Shown in pieces: positions 49,485-58,157 of a stretch of DNA of 64,000 bases (its first letter is position 1; the number at the start of each line of letters is the position of its first letter). The notes under the pieces are model-generated. The model worked only from the letters and a program-made list of their open reading frames with translations. It had not been told where the DNA came from and did not search any database. Made by a program: the position numbers and the translations under genes. Location: positions 86,941 through 150,940 of the forward strand of contig NZ_DRFS01000005.1 in assembly GCF_011050415.1 (NCBI RefSeq), written 5' to 3'. Source of the DNA: Halomonas sp. Its GTDB lineage: Bacteria > Pseudomonadota > Gammaproteobacteria > Pseudomonadales > Halomonadaceae.

Positions 49485-51266
49485 TTAATGGTTGATCGCC
49501 ATACCAGCACCTTTGGGATAGCGGACGCTTTCCACCAGATCCTGGATCTCTTGCGGTGGCGCTTTCGTTACGCTGGAGACCGCGAAGGCGACGGCGAAGT
49601 TGATCATCGCGCCTACGGCACCAAAGGAGAGCGGGGAGATGCCCAGGATCCAATTGTCAGGCGTGTTCGCCAGCATGTTGGTGCCCGGCACGAAGAACCA
49701 GCCCAGGTAGGTGAAGATGTACAGCAAGGTACAAATCAAGCCTGCCAACATACCGGCAATCGCACCCGCGCTGTTCATCCGCTTGGAGAAAATACCCATC
49801 ATCAGTGCAGGGAAGAGCGATGCACCGGCGATACCAAAGGCCAACGCCACCGTTTGTGCCGCAAACCCTGGCGGATTAAGACCCAGGTAAGTGGCCAGCA
49901 GTATAGCGCCACCCATGGAGATCCGAGCTGCCAGCATCTCGCCTTTCTCGGAAATCTTCGGATTGATCATCGTTTTGATCAAGTCATGACTGATGGCCGA
50001 AGAGATTGCCAGTAGCAACCCTGCTGCAGTAGATAGCGCCGCGGCGATACCGCCTGCTGCAATCAAACCGATGACCCAGCCGGGGAGGTTGGCAATTTCA
50101 GGGTTAGCGAGTACTAGAATATCGTTGTTTACCGTCAGCTCGTTGCCTTCCCAACCACGCTCAGAGTAATCGACAGCGTCGTTATACATCTGAATACGGC
50201 CATCGTTGTTCAGGTCGTTGAAGGTAATTAAGCCTGTGTCTTCCCAGGTGCGGAACCACTCAGGGCGCTCTTCGTAAAGAATTGGGTTTTGCGCTGCCTC
50301 TTCATAGTTCTCTACCTGCCCCGCCATTTCTGGATACACGGTCGTTGCCAAGTTCAGGCGTGCCATGGAGCCTACTGCAGGCGCAGTGAGGTACAGTAGT
50401 GCGATGAACACCAACGCCCAGCCAGCAGACCAGCGGGCATCAGCGACCTTAGGTACGGTGAAAAAGCGAATGATAACGTGGGGCAAGCCAGCAGTACCGA
50501 CCATCAGCGACAGGGTGAACAGCACCATGTTCAGCTTGTTGTCCACATCAGCGGTATAGTCCTGGAAACCAAGCGCGTTAACCACCTCATCCAGTTTTTC
50601 AAGCAGCGGTATACCTGATTCAGTATGTGTGCTGAACATGCCGAACATGGGGATGGGGTTGCCCGTCAACTGGAAAGCAATAAATACCGCAGGAATGGTG
50701 TAAGCCACGATCAGTACGATGTACTGCGCCACCTGCGTGTAGGTAATGCCTTTCATACCGCCGAAAACCGCGTACAGGAAGACGATCAATGCCGCCAGCC
50801 AGATACCCCAGGTGTTGCTGACTTCCAAAAAGCGTGAGAAGGCAACGCCCGCACCGGTCATCTGACCGATAACGTAAGTAACAGAGGCCGTGATCAAGCA
50901 CACGATCGCGACAAAGCGAGCAGTGTTGCTGTAGAAGCGGTCACCGATAAAGTCTGGCACGGTGAACTTGCCGAACTTACGTAGGTAAGGTGCCAACAGC
51001 ATCGCGAGGATAACGAAGCCGCCGGTCCAGCCCATGAGGAAGGTAGAGTTGGCATATCCTCCTGACGCTAGCAACCCCGCCATCGAGATAAACGATGCTG
51101 CTGACATCCAATCCGCCGCAGTAGCCATACCGTTGGTGATCGGGTGAACACCGCCGCCTGCGACGTAGAAGTCTTTTGTCGAGCCGGCGCGCGCCCAGAT
51201 CGCTATGCCTATATATAAGGCAAAGGAGGCGCCGACGAACAGTAAGTTAATTGCAAACTGGCTCAT
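49485..51266 (-). CDS. actP: Cation/acetate-type symporter (ActP-like, SLC5 family)
   Basis: A 593-residue sodium:solute symporter with about 13 membrane segments and the SSS signatures GGGVHPITNGMATAADWMSAASFISMAG and GTAGLPHVIIRFFTVP. A large hydrophilic loop near residues 320-375 (EEAAQNPILYEERPEWFRTWEDTG) is typical of the subclass paired with DUF4212. Acetate (or another short carboxylate) as substrate is inferred from the neighbours acs and crbSR. It starts 7 bp after the small subunit gene. Confidence 0.9.
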   Translation of the reverse strand: MSQFAINLLFVGASFALYIGIAIWARAGSTKDFYVAGGGVHPITNGMATAADWMSAASFISMAGLLASGGYANSTFLMGWTGGFVILAMLLAPYLRKFGKFTVPDFIGDRFYSNTARFVAIVCLITASVTYVIGQMTGAGVAFSRFLEVSNTWGIWLAALIVFLYAVFGGMKGITYTQVAQYIVLIVAYTIPAVFIAFQLTGNPIPMFGMFSTHTESGIPLLEKLDEVVNALGFQDYTADVDNKLNMVLFTLSLMVGTAGLPHVIIRFFTVPKVADARWSAGWALVFIALLYLTAPAVGSMARLNLATTVYPEMAGQVENYEEAAQNPILYEERPEWFRTWEDTGLITFNDLNNDGRIQMYNDAVDYSERGWEGNELTVNNDILVLANPEIANLPGWVIGLIAAGGIAAALSTAAGLLLAISSAISHDLIKTMINPKISEKGEMLAARISMGGAILLATYLGLNPPGFAAQTVALAFGIAGASLFPALMMGIFSKRMNSAGAIAGMLAGLICTLLYIFTYLGWFFVPGTNMLANTPDNWILGISPLSFGAVGAMINFAVAFAVSSVTKAPPQEIQDLVESVRYPKGAGMAINH

Positions 51267-51272
51267 GCTGGC

Positions 51273-51533
51273 TTACTCCCCAAGGCCAAATTTTTCATCG
51301 AGCTTGTTCATCTTCCATGCGTAGAAGAAGATCAAGGCGATGAAAGTCAAAATAGAACCCTGTTGTGCAAACCAGAAGCCCAGGTCAGTCCCGCCAATTG
51401 GAATGCCCGCTAACAGCGGACGGAAAAGGATAGCGCATCCATAAGAAACGAACGCCCAAACAGCTAGGCACCCGAAAATTAAACGGACGTTAGCTTTCCA
51501 GTATTCAGCAGCATTAAGGTTGTCGTCTGCCAT
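51273..51533 (-). CDS. DUF4212 small subunit of sodium/substrate symporter
   Basis: An 86-residue membrane protein with two hydrophobic segments (about 17-38 and 53-72) and the family start NAAEYWKANVRLI. DUF4212 proteins are encoded directly before ActP-like symporters and are thought to form a complex with them. The ATG at 51531-51533 has GGAGAG upstream; the frame opens five codons earlier. Confidence 0.9.
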   Translation of the reverse strand: MADDNLNAAEYWKANVRLIFGCLAVWAFVSYGCAILFRPLLAGIPIGGTDLGFWFAQQGSILTFIALIFFYAWKMNKLDEKFGLGE

Positions 51534-51548
51534 TGTGTTTCTCTCCAC

Positions 51549-52189
51549 TTGTGATTTTTAAGGTTTGGAAAGTTCACTAGGAATAGCGTGTGATCCATTA
51601 GGGCAATCGCACGTCAGAAACCACTCGAACCGAGAGGTGATGAATCAACTTTGTGTCGGTATGTCACCTTATTATTTGAGACAAAATGTCGAGTTAGTTA
51701 GTGACTTGCGATTACCCCGCATGACTCATTGTTTATACTGGGCAATAAACACCAAAAAATAAATCCCAGACTTTGGTATCAATAAACCCATTGTGAGTAA
51801 AGGTAGAGTTGCATGTGGTTGAAAATAAGAGATTTTGGGTGCTTTTTAAGCGACATTAGGCGTTATTGGTGTAGGTATAGGACGATAGTCTAGTGGGTAA
51901 ATAAAGTGCATTGTTTGCTACTTTAAATAGAGTGTTTATTTTTTAAGTTAATCTGGATTAGCTAGACTCAATACTTTAGTAGCGTATCAAACGTCGCTTC
52001 GACGTTAGCGTGATAGCTAAAGGTATAACAAGGTTCTACTTGCCACTTGGGAAGTGAATCCTTTATACCCGTACCATCACCTTCACATAATAAGTGATAA
52101 CAGTTTTTGAAGCGTTGGGGTAGGGCGAATGATACAGGTCACCGTGTTTATTTATTTTCTCTAATCTTTTCTAGCTCGCCTTTAGTTGA
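51549..52189. promoter_or_regulatory. 640-bp divergent control region of the acetate module
   Basis: No convincing gene. It separates the symporter operon (left) from the cNMP/CBS gene (right) and is more AT-rich than its neighbours. An inverted repeat TGTTTAT-N8-ATAAACA (51730-51736 with 51745-51751) is operator-like. A regulator such as the LuxR-type protein at 44 kb, or a cAMP-dependent factor, could act here; no CRP consensus is evident to me. Confidence 0.5.
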
Positions 52190-52204
52190 ATGAGGTTATG
52201 TACC

Positions 52205-54061
52205 ATGGTCGATGTGGATCTGTCCCAGCTGCCGTTTACGCTTCTTGACGATGAAGGGCGCGACCATATACGTCGTGGCATTGACCTTGCTTACTTTGAT
52301 CGTGACGAAATTATTCTCGAGACCGGACAAGCGGGCGAGTTTGTTTTTCTGATTCATAAAGGCGAAGTAGCTGAAATAGACCCCACGCTGCCCTCTTCCA
52401 GTGCGCGCATCGGGCACTATACGGCAGGGGATGTGTTTGGGGCGATCAGTATTCTTAATGGTAAAAGCCGCTATCGCTTTAAAGCAGAGCAGGAGTGCCT
52501 TTGTTACCTAATGCCTAAAGCACTGTTTCAGCAGCTTTGCCGCCACTACCCTGATTTCAGCAATTTTTTTCGCCAATCACTGACCCACAAAGCACGCCTG
52601 CTGACGGAAAAGCGTGCTGAGGGCGGCATCACCATGGCGGGCTTTATGCTGGCCAAGGTGAGCGAGTGCATGCGCGAACCATTACTGATGGCGGCTTCGA
52701 CCAATATTTCCAGTGCTGTGAAGCAGCTTAACGAGAGTCACGCCGATAGCCTGCTGGTAGAGACCCAGGGCCAGCTTGGCATGGTCACTAAAACCGATCT
52801 TCTCAATGGGCTGGTGTTGGGCGGCTATGTGGTTTCCTCACCGGTGGATAAGGTTGCCCACTTTAATCTGGTGGCGGTCGAGCCAGATCAGTACCTGTTT
52901 GAAGTATTGGTACGCATGACGCGCCATAAAGTGACGCGGGTCGTCGTGTTAGAGAAAGATGTTCTTAAGGGTGTTGTAGAGCTTACCGATGTACTCAGCT
53001 ACTTCTCCAGCCGTAGCTATGTGGTGAGCTTACAGGTTGAGCAGGCGAAGAGTTTGGAGGCGCTCTCGGCGGCCAGTCAGCGCACCCCGGAACTGGTGAA
53101 GGCGCTAATGGCCCAGGGTGTTAAGCTGCGCTTTGCCATGGATCTGCTCGCAGCGCTCAATGGCCGTATCATGAGTAAAGCGTGGGAATTTACCATTGAG
53201 GAGGGTTATCGCGAGCAGAGCTGCATGATGGTGATGGGCAGCGAAGGGCGCGGTGAACAGATCCTAAAAACGGATCAGGACAACGGCTTGATACTGGCCG
53301 ATGGAACCCAGTGGCCTGAGCTTGCCAATCAGATGCAGACGCTTACCGAAACGCTGATTCAACTGGGCTACCCGCCATGTCCTGGCAACATCATGGTATC
53401 GAACCCCGAGTGGGTGGCCACGGTGTCCCAGTGGAAAGCCAATATTGCCAAATGGGCGCATGAGCGTGACGGTGACAGCTTAATGAAGTTAGCGATTATG
53501 CTTGATGCACACGCCGTGGCGGGCAACCCCAGTTTACTTGAAAGCGTGCGTAACGAGCTTTTTGAACGCTGCTCAGGTGATGAGCTGCTGCTTTCGTATT
53601 TCGCTCGCACAGCACTGCGCTTTTCAACACCGCTGACGCTATTTGGGTCGTTGAAGAAGCCTCAGCACGGTATTGATATTAAAAAAGGCGGTATTTTCCC
53701 CATTGTTCATGGCGTGCGCACCATGGCACTTGAGCGGCGCATTAAGGCCACTTCAACGCTTGACCGGTTAGACGCACTGGCCGCCGATGGGCGCTTGGAG
53801 CGACGATTTGCCGATGATCTGGGAGAAGCATTAGCCCTGTTTTCCGAGCTGCGGCTCAAGCAACAGCTAAGCGCGTTGGCGTTACCTGCTGGTGCTCAAG
53901 TCGATGCTCAAGAGCCCAGCTTGCAAAAGAGCAACCGTGCTAACCGCGTTGTAGTGCAAACACTCTCTTCGCTTGAGCGTGACCTTTTGCGTGAAGCGCT
54001 ACATATAGTAAAAGACTTTAAACAACGGCTTTCTCACCGTTACCACTTGGAGTATTCGTGA
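52205..54061 (+). CDS. cNMP-binding / CBS / DUF294 nucleotidyltransferase-like protein
   Basis: A 618-residue cytoplasmic protein with a cyclic-nucleotide-binding-type domain (about 10-130), a pair of CBS domains (about 155-280), a GlnD-like DUF294 nucleotidyltransferase domain with MGSEGRGEQILKTDQDNG (G-S and D-x-D, about 345-362) and a DUF294 C-terminal domain. Proteins of this kind often neighbour acs/actP and are thought to regulate acetate transport, but the modified target is not known to me. GAGG nine bases before 52205 supports that ATG over the one at 52190. It overlaps the next gene by 4 bp. Confidence 0.88.
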   Translation: MVDVDLSQLPFTLLDDEGRDHIRRGIDLAYFDRDEIILETGQAGEFVFLIHKGEVAEIDPTLPSSSARIGHYTAGDVFGAISILNGKSRYRFKAEQECLCYLMPKALFQQLCRHYPDFSNFFRQSLTHKARLLTEKRAEGGITMAGFMLAKVSECMREPLLMAASTNISSAVKQLNESHADSLLVETQGQLGMVTKTDLLNGLVLGGYVVSSPVDKVAHFNLVAVEPDQYLFEVLVRMTRHKVTRVVVLEKDVLKGVVELTDVLSYFSSRSYVVSLQVEQAKSLEALSAASQRTPELVKALMAQGVKLRFAMDLLAALNGRIMSKAWEFTIEEGYREQSCMMVMGSEGRGEQILKTDQDNGLILADGTQWPELANQMQTLTETLIQLGYPPCPGNIMVSNPEWVATVSQWKANIAKWAHERDGDSLMKLAIMLDAHAVAGNPSLLESVRNELFERCSGDELLLSYFARTALRFSTPLTLFGSLKKPQHGIDIKKGGIFPIVHGVRTMALERRIKATSTLDRLDALAADGRLERRFADDLGEALALFSELRLKQQLSALALPAGAQVDAQEPSLQKSNRANRVVVQTLSSLERDLLREALHIVKDFKQRLSHRYHLEYS

Positions 54062-54720
54062 GCGGAATGCGGCTGTTAGATCGACACGTGACGCTCTTTA
54101 GCGGTTCACTGCGCACGTTGCTACGCCGCGAAAGCGACCGTCGGCGCTGCGCTGACTCGCCCTATGCTTGGCTATTTCAGCCATACATGGGAGATGAGCT
54201 TGTGGCCATTGCCTGTTATGTAACGCCCACCTCGTCGTCTCCGCTGATTAGCTTGGCTGCAGTGGTATTGAGCCAACAGCAGGTACGTACCAGTCATGCT
54301 TTTGTGATGACACTGGGCACGCCGGAGCATATCGAAAGCGCAACGCTGCGCCGTCATCAATTGCTGTACCAGGCAGGCGATATAGTGCCGCCCAGCAGTG
54401 AGAGCTTGAGCGCCCTCGTCGAGTTTATTGGGAATCGTCCGATTATTGGCTGGCAGTTAGACAAGCGGATTAGCACCTTAAATGTAGTGTTAAGAGCAAC
54501 ACTAGACTTTGCATTGCCCAATGCTCAGGTCGATGTCGCTAAACTGCATCAGCGCCAGCTACGCCGTTTGCACCCACAGGTTGACCCCCCCAGCAGCTTT
54601 GCAAAGGCATTAGCGTGCTGGCAAGTACCTAGGGTTGGCGTGCAAAGTGCGTTGGGTGCAGCGTCGGCCAGCGCTCTGCTGTATATGCGCCTACAACGCA
54701 TTATGGCGGAAACAGAATAG
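54058..54720 (+). CDS. Degenerate DnaQ-fold (3'-5' exonuclease-like) protein
   Basis: A 220-residue protein starting with GTG inside the previous stop codon. The layout follows the epsilon-type exonucleases that accompany DUF294 genes: a strand pattern ELVAIACYVTPTSSSPLISLAAVVL, the H...L..AGDIVPPSSESLSALVEFIGNRPIIGW segment and a final ALGAASASALLYMRL helix. The expected DxE of Exo I, the Asp of Exo II and the His/Asp of Exo III are not at their places, so nuclease activity is doubtful. It may be a binding partner of the DUF294 protein. Assignment is by pattern and context. Confidence 0.6.
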   Translation: MSGMRLLDRHVTLFSGSLRTLLRRESDRRRCADSPYAWLFQPYMGDELVAIACYVTPTSSSPLISLAAVVLSQQQVRTSHAFVMTLGTPEHIESATLRRHQLLYQAGDIVPPSSESLSALVEFIGNRPIIGWQLDKRISTLNVVLRATLDFALPNAQVDVAKLHQRQLRRLHPQVDPPSSFAKALACWQVPRVGVQSALGAASASALLYMRLQRIMAETE

Positions 54721-54816
54721 CGGGCAGAGTTTGGGTCAGGCGAAGAGTATTGCTAGAATGGCGCCCAATTATGCCTTTCCAGCGCTTTTTACCATTCCAT
54801 CGGCAGTGCTTATATC

Positions 54817-55056
54817 ATGCAATCTCTTGATCATTTCGACCCCGCTCATTTTGATGCTACTGGCTTGGATCCTGTTGAGGCAGCCCCCGTTGATGCTGCT
54901 CAATATCCATCAGAGCAGGCTGACGCCAAGCAGAAGCGTGAGTTTAATAAGCTACAGAAGCGCCTGCGTCGCGAAGTAGGCAACGCAATTATTGATTACC
55001 AGATGATTAATGAAGGTGATCGGGTGATGGTATGCCTTTCCGGTGGCAAGTTATAG
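54817..55056 (+). pseudogene. ttcA: ttcA 5' fragment (tRNA 2-thiocytidine synthase), cut by an inserted element
   Basis: The first 78 codons match TtcA: an acidic leader, [35 protein letters not shown], and then a stop after one foreign codon. Intact TtcA continues with SGGKDS, the PP-loop that binds ATP, so the break lies at about 55050 within that motif. TtcA thiolates C32 of certain tRNAs. The remaining 3' part should lie at the far end of the element, beyond the window. Base composition drops sharply at this point. Confidence 0.9.
55041..55054. other. Probable left attachment site (attL) in ttcA
   Basis: The core likely lies in CTTTCCGGTGGCAAG (ending about 55050), where ttcA similarity stops. 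The exact crossover cannot be fixed without the right end. Confidence 0.6.
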
Positions 55057-55136
55057 GCCATATATTTTTTGTAAAGTTATTTCCTGCCTCTTCATCTCCC
55101 AAAAGCCCGTTTTTCGGCCTATCTGAAGAGTTTTAA

Positions 55137-55190
55137 TTGACAAAGACTTGTCAGAGTAATAGATTTTTGTAATCTGTTTATAGGATTACA
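55137..55190 (+). promoter_or_regulatory. Promoter with two inverted repeats ahead of the recombinase operon
   Basis: TTGACA (55137-55142), a 17-bp spacer and TAGATT (55160-55165) form a good sigma70 promoter. TGACAA-AGAC-TTGTCA (55138-55143 with 55148-55153) overlaps the -35 box, and TGTAATC-N9-GATTACA (55168-55174 with 55184-55190) lies at the expected transcript start. These look like operators or recombinase arm sites. Confidence 0.55.
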
Positions 55191-55194
55191 TATT

Positions 55195-56454
55195 TTGTCA
55201 AGGATTAGACTTAAAAAATATCTTTATGGTGGCATCCAATTCGTATCAATTGTAGACGAGAACGATTGTCCTTTAGACGTCTATGCGGCAGCTTACATAA
55301 ATAGCGTATTATCTCGAAAGGCGTTTAATACAACGGTGAGATACTCAAACGAACTATTGTTTGCGCTTTGTTATTTCACTAACCGCTCGATAGATCTGAC
55401 CGCCCGAGTAGCAAACGGCAGGTTAATTTCATACCCAGAGTATTTAAGTTTTTTTGATTTTTGCCACCATCAAAAAAGCGCACCACTTGAGCCTCACGTA
55501 ATACCTTTTCTTGGTGTCGAGGATAAGCATCTGCGAAATGCTATGACAGCGAACCTCCGGGCTTTCTCAAAGGTAGCTCCAGAAACTATTCAGGGTCGAG
55601 TACGTCGGCTTAGGCAATATCTAGAGTGGCTATTTGATGAATTTCACGGAGGAAAGGTAGTTACTGACGAAGTCGAGGATCGCTTTCATAAATTGATCTC
55701 AAAATTAAAGCTTGATGAGCAATCGTTTGGCCGAAATTCGGATTTCAATCCTGTCTCAACTACCGATTCGGTAATACCTGACAGCGTATTCGAAAGCCTA
55801 CAAGAAATGATCCTTCCTGAGTCTAAGCACAATCCCTTTAAGTCTTCCAAAGTAAGAAACTATCTGATTGTTTCACTGCTTGAGCAGACGGGCATCCGGC
55901 GCGGGGCGCTCGCAAAAATTAAGATATCAGATTGCCGGTTTCATGGTAGCTATGACCGAATATCTATCTATCGTTCGCGTGGCGCGGATGTTAGCGATCC
56001 CCGACTAGAAAAGCCAAATCAAAAGACTCGTTCCCATGAAGCTATTGTTAACCGCAGCCTAATGGAGAAAATAAAAATCTATATAGACTGTATTAGGCCG
56101 CAGTTTGATCAGTCAAAAACGCATGATTTTATTTTTGTAAGCGAGAAAAATTCAAGAGGAACTTCCGGACAGCCGCTTTCACTAAAAACAATTAATAATA
56201 TTTTTAATAAACTCTCAAATGCTCTCGATTTTAAAGTGTATCCCCATATGCTACGACACAAATGGAATGAGAAATTCTCTTTGGCAGGTCAAGAGCAAAA
56301 AATTGACGGAAGGCTTTTAGAAGATATGAGAAGAAAAGCTATGGGCTGGTCCCCTAGATCAACTATGGGGCAAGTTTACAATGACAAAGTCCTCCAACGT
56401 CATACAGATGAAATGATGAAAAGGCACCAAGAAATCTTGGATAATAACAAATGA
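55195..56454 (+). CDS. Tyrosine recombinase 1 (IntA-like) of the ttcA element
   Basis: A 419-residue site-specific recombinase. The catalytic set is complete: Arg235 in TGIRRGAL, His351 and Arg354 in PHMLRHKW, Trp385 in MGWSPRS and Tyr395 in GQVYND. The N-terminal half (about 1-200) would hold the SAM-like core-binding and arm domains. The start is TTG, with no ATG nearby. The stop overlaps the next start by 4 bp. AT content is far above the host's. It is probably one of two active integrases of the element. Confidence 0.88.
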   Translation: MSRIRLKKYLYGGIQFVSIVDENDCPLDVYAAAYINSVLSRKAFNTTVRYSNELLFALCYFTNRSIDLTARVANGRLISYPEYLSFFDFCHHQKSAPLEPHVIPFLGVEDKHLRNAMTANLRAFSKVAPETIQGRVRRLRQYLEWLFDEFHGGKVVTDEVEDRFHKLISKLKLDEQSFGRNSDFNPVSTTDSVIPDSVFESLQEMILPESKHNPFKSSKVRNYLIVSLLEQTGIRRGALAKIKISDCRFHGSYDRISIYRSRGADVSDPRLEKPNQKTRSHEAIVNRSLMEKIKIYIDCIRPQFDQSKTHDFIFVSEKNSRGTSGQPLSLKTINNIFNKLSNALDFKVYPHMLRHKWNEKFSLAGQEQKIDGRLLEDMRRKAMGWSPRSTMGQVYNDKVLQRHTDEMMKRHQEILDNNK

Positions 56455-58157
56455 AAAGCATTAGCGAATCAGGAGAAAATAAAAATAAAACATCCTTCTT
56501 TGTTGAAGATTATATTGCTTCTGATAGCAGTATTCCTGAGTATATTACTGCAAAATCAGGTTTAAAAGTAAGAGTTGCTGACTCCGAATGGAGGCTCTTG
56601 CATAATAAAGGAAAGGGTAATATTCTTAACCTTAGTTGGTTAAGAGGTAGTAATTTAAAAGATAGAGAGCTTCAACTGACATTGCTAGTTTTTATTTATT
56701 ATGCGATTAATAAGGCTGCTTCAACTACTGCCACAGTCTCAATTGGCATCAGGCCTGTTATAAATTCTGGTTTTCCCTCGGTACTAGATCTAACAATAAT
56801 GTGGAGTGGGTTAAGTATAAGCAAGAAAAAAGCTACTAATCAGTTTTTCGGCACATTATTAAAGCTTGGTTATCGTGAATTTAAAGAATATCATCAGTTT
56901 ACTTCAGCTAACCTTGGGTCAGATAATGCTGATCCGTTAAGCCCTTTTACAGGAAGGCTCAATGATATTGAGTTTGATTCGGTAATTCAAAATTTGAATC
57001 AGGAAATTGCTAAAGTCGATTTTGATGAAAATAAAGATTACAATTTTTTCGCGAAACGTGGTAACTCATATTCTTTTGCATTTAGTACGCTCCGGTCTCT
57101 TATAGGTACGAGACTGGTAGTTGCTGTATTACGTCGACCATTACAAGTTGCAATGATAAAGTGGAGCGATATAATTCCAGTTGGAGGTACTTTTGATGAC
57201 GATTTGATACCGGTGGAAAATGAGGTTTTTAATATTGGTACTGTCTCTCTTCAATTAAGACTTTATCGTATAAAGAATAACGTAAAGGATGCTAGGTATC
57301 GTTCTACTCCGGAGAAGTATCCTATGACTTTGAGTGAAAATTTATCTCTTCTGTTATATCGCTATAAGAAAATATTTATAACAGGTGTCCAGCTAACTCT
57401 ACTAAATTCTGGGATTAATCTTACAAAAGATAAAGTTTTAACTTTGATAAAGAACATGCCTATCTTTATTTCATCAGAATTTTTTAGTGTAAAGATTAAT
57501 TGTTTAAGTGAATTTGAGGGAATATTCACACATAATTCTTCTCTCTACCACTTAAATGAAGCACTGATAACTAATGCAGTTGCAGGTATGAAAGGGATAT
57601 CGGATCGAACAAATAATTTATGTGTTACTTCAAACAGACTTCGTCATACTGCATTAACTCGTGGTGCAGAAGAAGGGCTCGATTCTGCACAACTAAGTAG
57701 ATTAACAGGTGTTACAGAGCCTGCAGCCAGGCATTATATAGATATTGATTATCTATCAAGACGATTGATTGATGATAATTATATTGCTAATGATTTTTTG
57801 AGAAATGCTTTTACAGTCCCGGTTCGGAACTTAGATAAAGATAGTGGTGTTATTATAGGGCATGATTTTGAAGAAATTGGTGGTGTGAAAAATATAAGTT
57901 CTTGTAACCTGTGTCTGGCTAAAATGGGCAAGCCAATTGGTTGTTATGGATGCCCAAATTTCCTTCCTCTTCTGGATGCTGATCACCGTTTTATACTTGA
58001 GCAAGCTGAAGAAAAATTAAAAGCTAATATGGCGCAGTTTGATCTTATAATCGGGAATAGGTCATTAGAAAAACTCGAACGTCAAGTCAAAAAGATAAAA
58101 ATAGTAATTTCCCTATGTGATGAAATTATTAATAAAAAAGAAGAACTAAATGCTTAA
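56451..58157 (+). CDS. Tyrosine-recombinase-fold protein 2 (incomplete active site) with zinc-finger tail
   Basis: A 568-residue protein with an Arg box (Arg228/229 in LRRPLQVAMIKWSDI) and the helix NRLRHTALTRGAEEG, where the His of HxxR is Asn395 (Arg398 kept). No His/Trp is found about ten residues before Tyr429 (AARHYIDID). A Cys cluster near the C-terminus (CNLC...CYGCPNF) suggests a zinc finger, followed by a coiled coil. It overlaps the next gene by 8 bp. This suits a non-catalytic partner such as the Tfp protein of strand-biased circularizing elements, but activity cannot be excluded. Confidence 0.82.
   Translation: MKSISESGENKNKTSFFVEDYIASDSSIPEYITAKSGLKVRVADSEWRLLHNKGKGNILNLSWLRGSNLKDRELQLTLLVFIYYAINKAASTTATVSIGIRPVINSGFPSVLDLTIMWSGLSISKKKATNQFFGTLLKLGYREFKEYHQFTSANLGSDNADPLSPFTGRLNDIEFDSVIQNLNQEIAKVDFDENKDYNFFAKRGNSYSFAFSTLRSLIGTRLVVAVLRRPLQVAMIKWSDIIPVGGTFDDDLIPVENEVFNIGTVSLQLRLYRIKNNVKDARYRSTPEKYPMTLSENLSLLLYRYKKIFITGVQLTLLNSGINLTKDKVLTLIKNMPIFISSEFFSVKINCLSEFEGIFTHNSSLYHLNEALITNAVAGMKGISDRTNNLCVTSNRLRHTALTRGAEEGLDSAQLSRLTGVTEPAARHYIDIDYLSRRLIDDNYIANDFLRNAFTVPVRNLDKDSGVIIGHDFEEIGGVKNISSCNLCLAKMGKPIGCYGCPNFLPLLDADHRFILEQAEEKLKANMAQFDLIIGNRSLEKLERQVKKIKIVISLCDEIINKKEELNA

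Noticed and set aside
51565..51762. 65-codon plus-strand open frame in the acetate control region
   Set aside because: No ribosome site, no recognisable family, and it lies in an AT-rich divergent control region.
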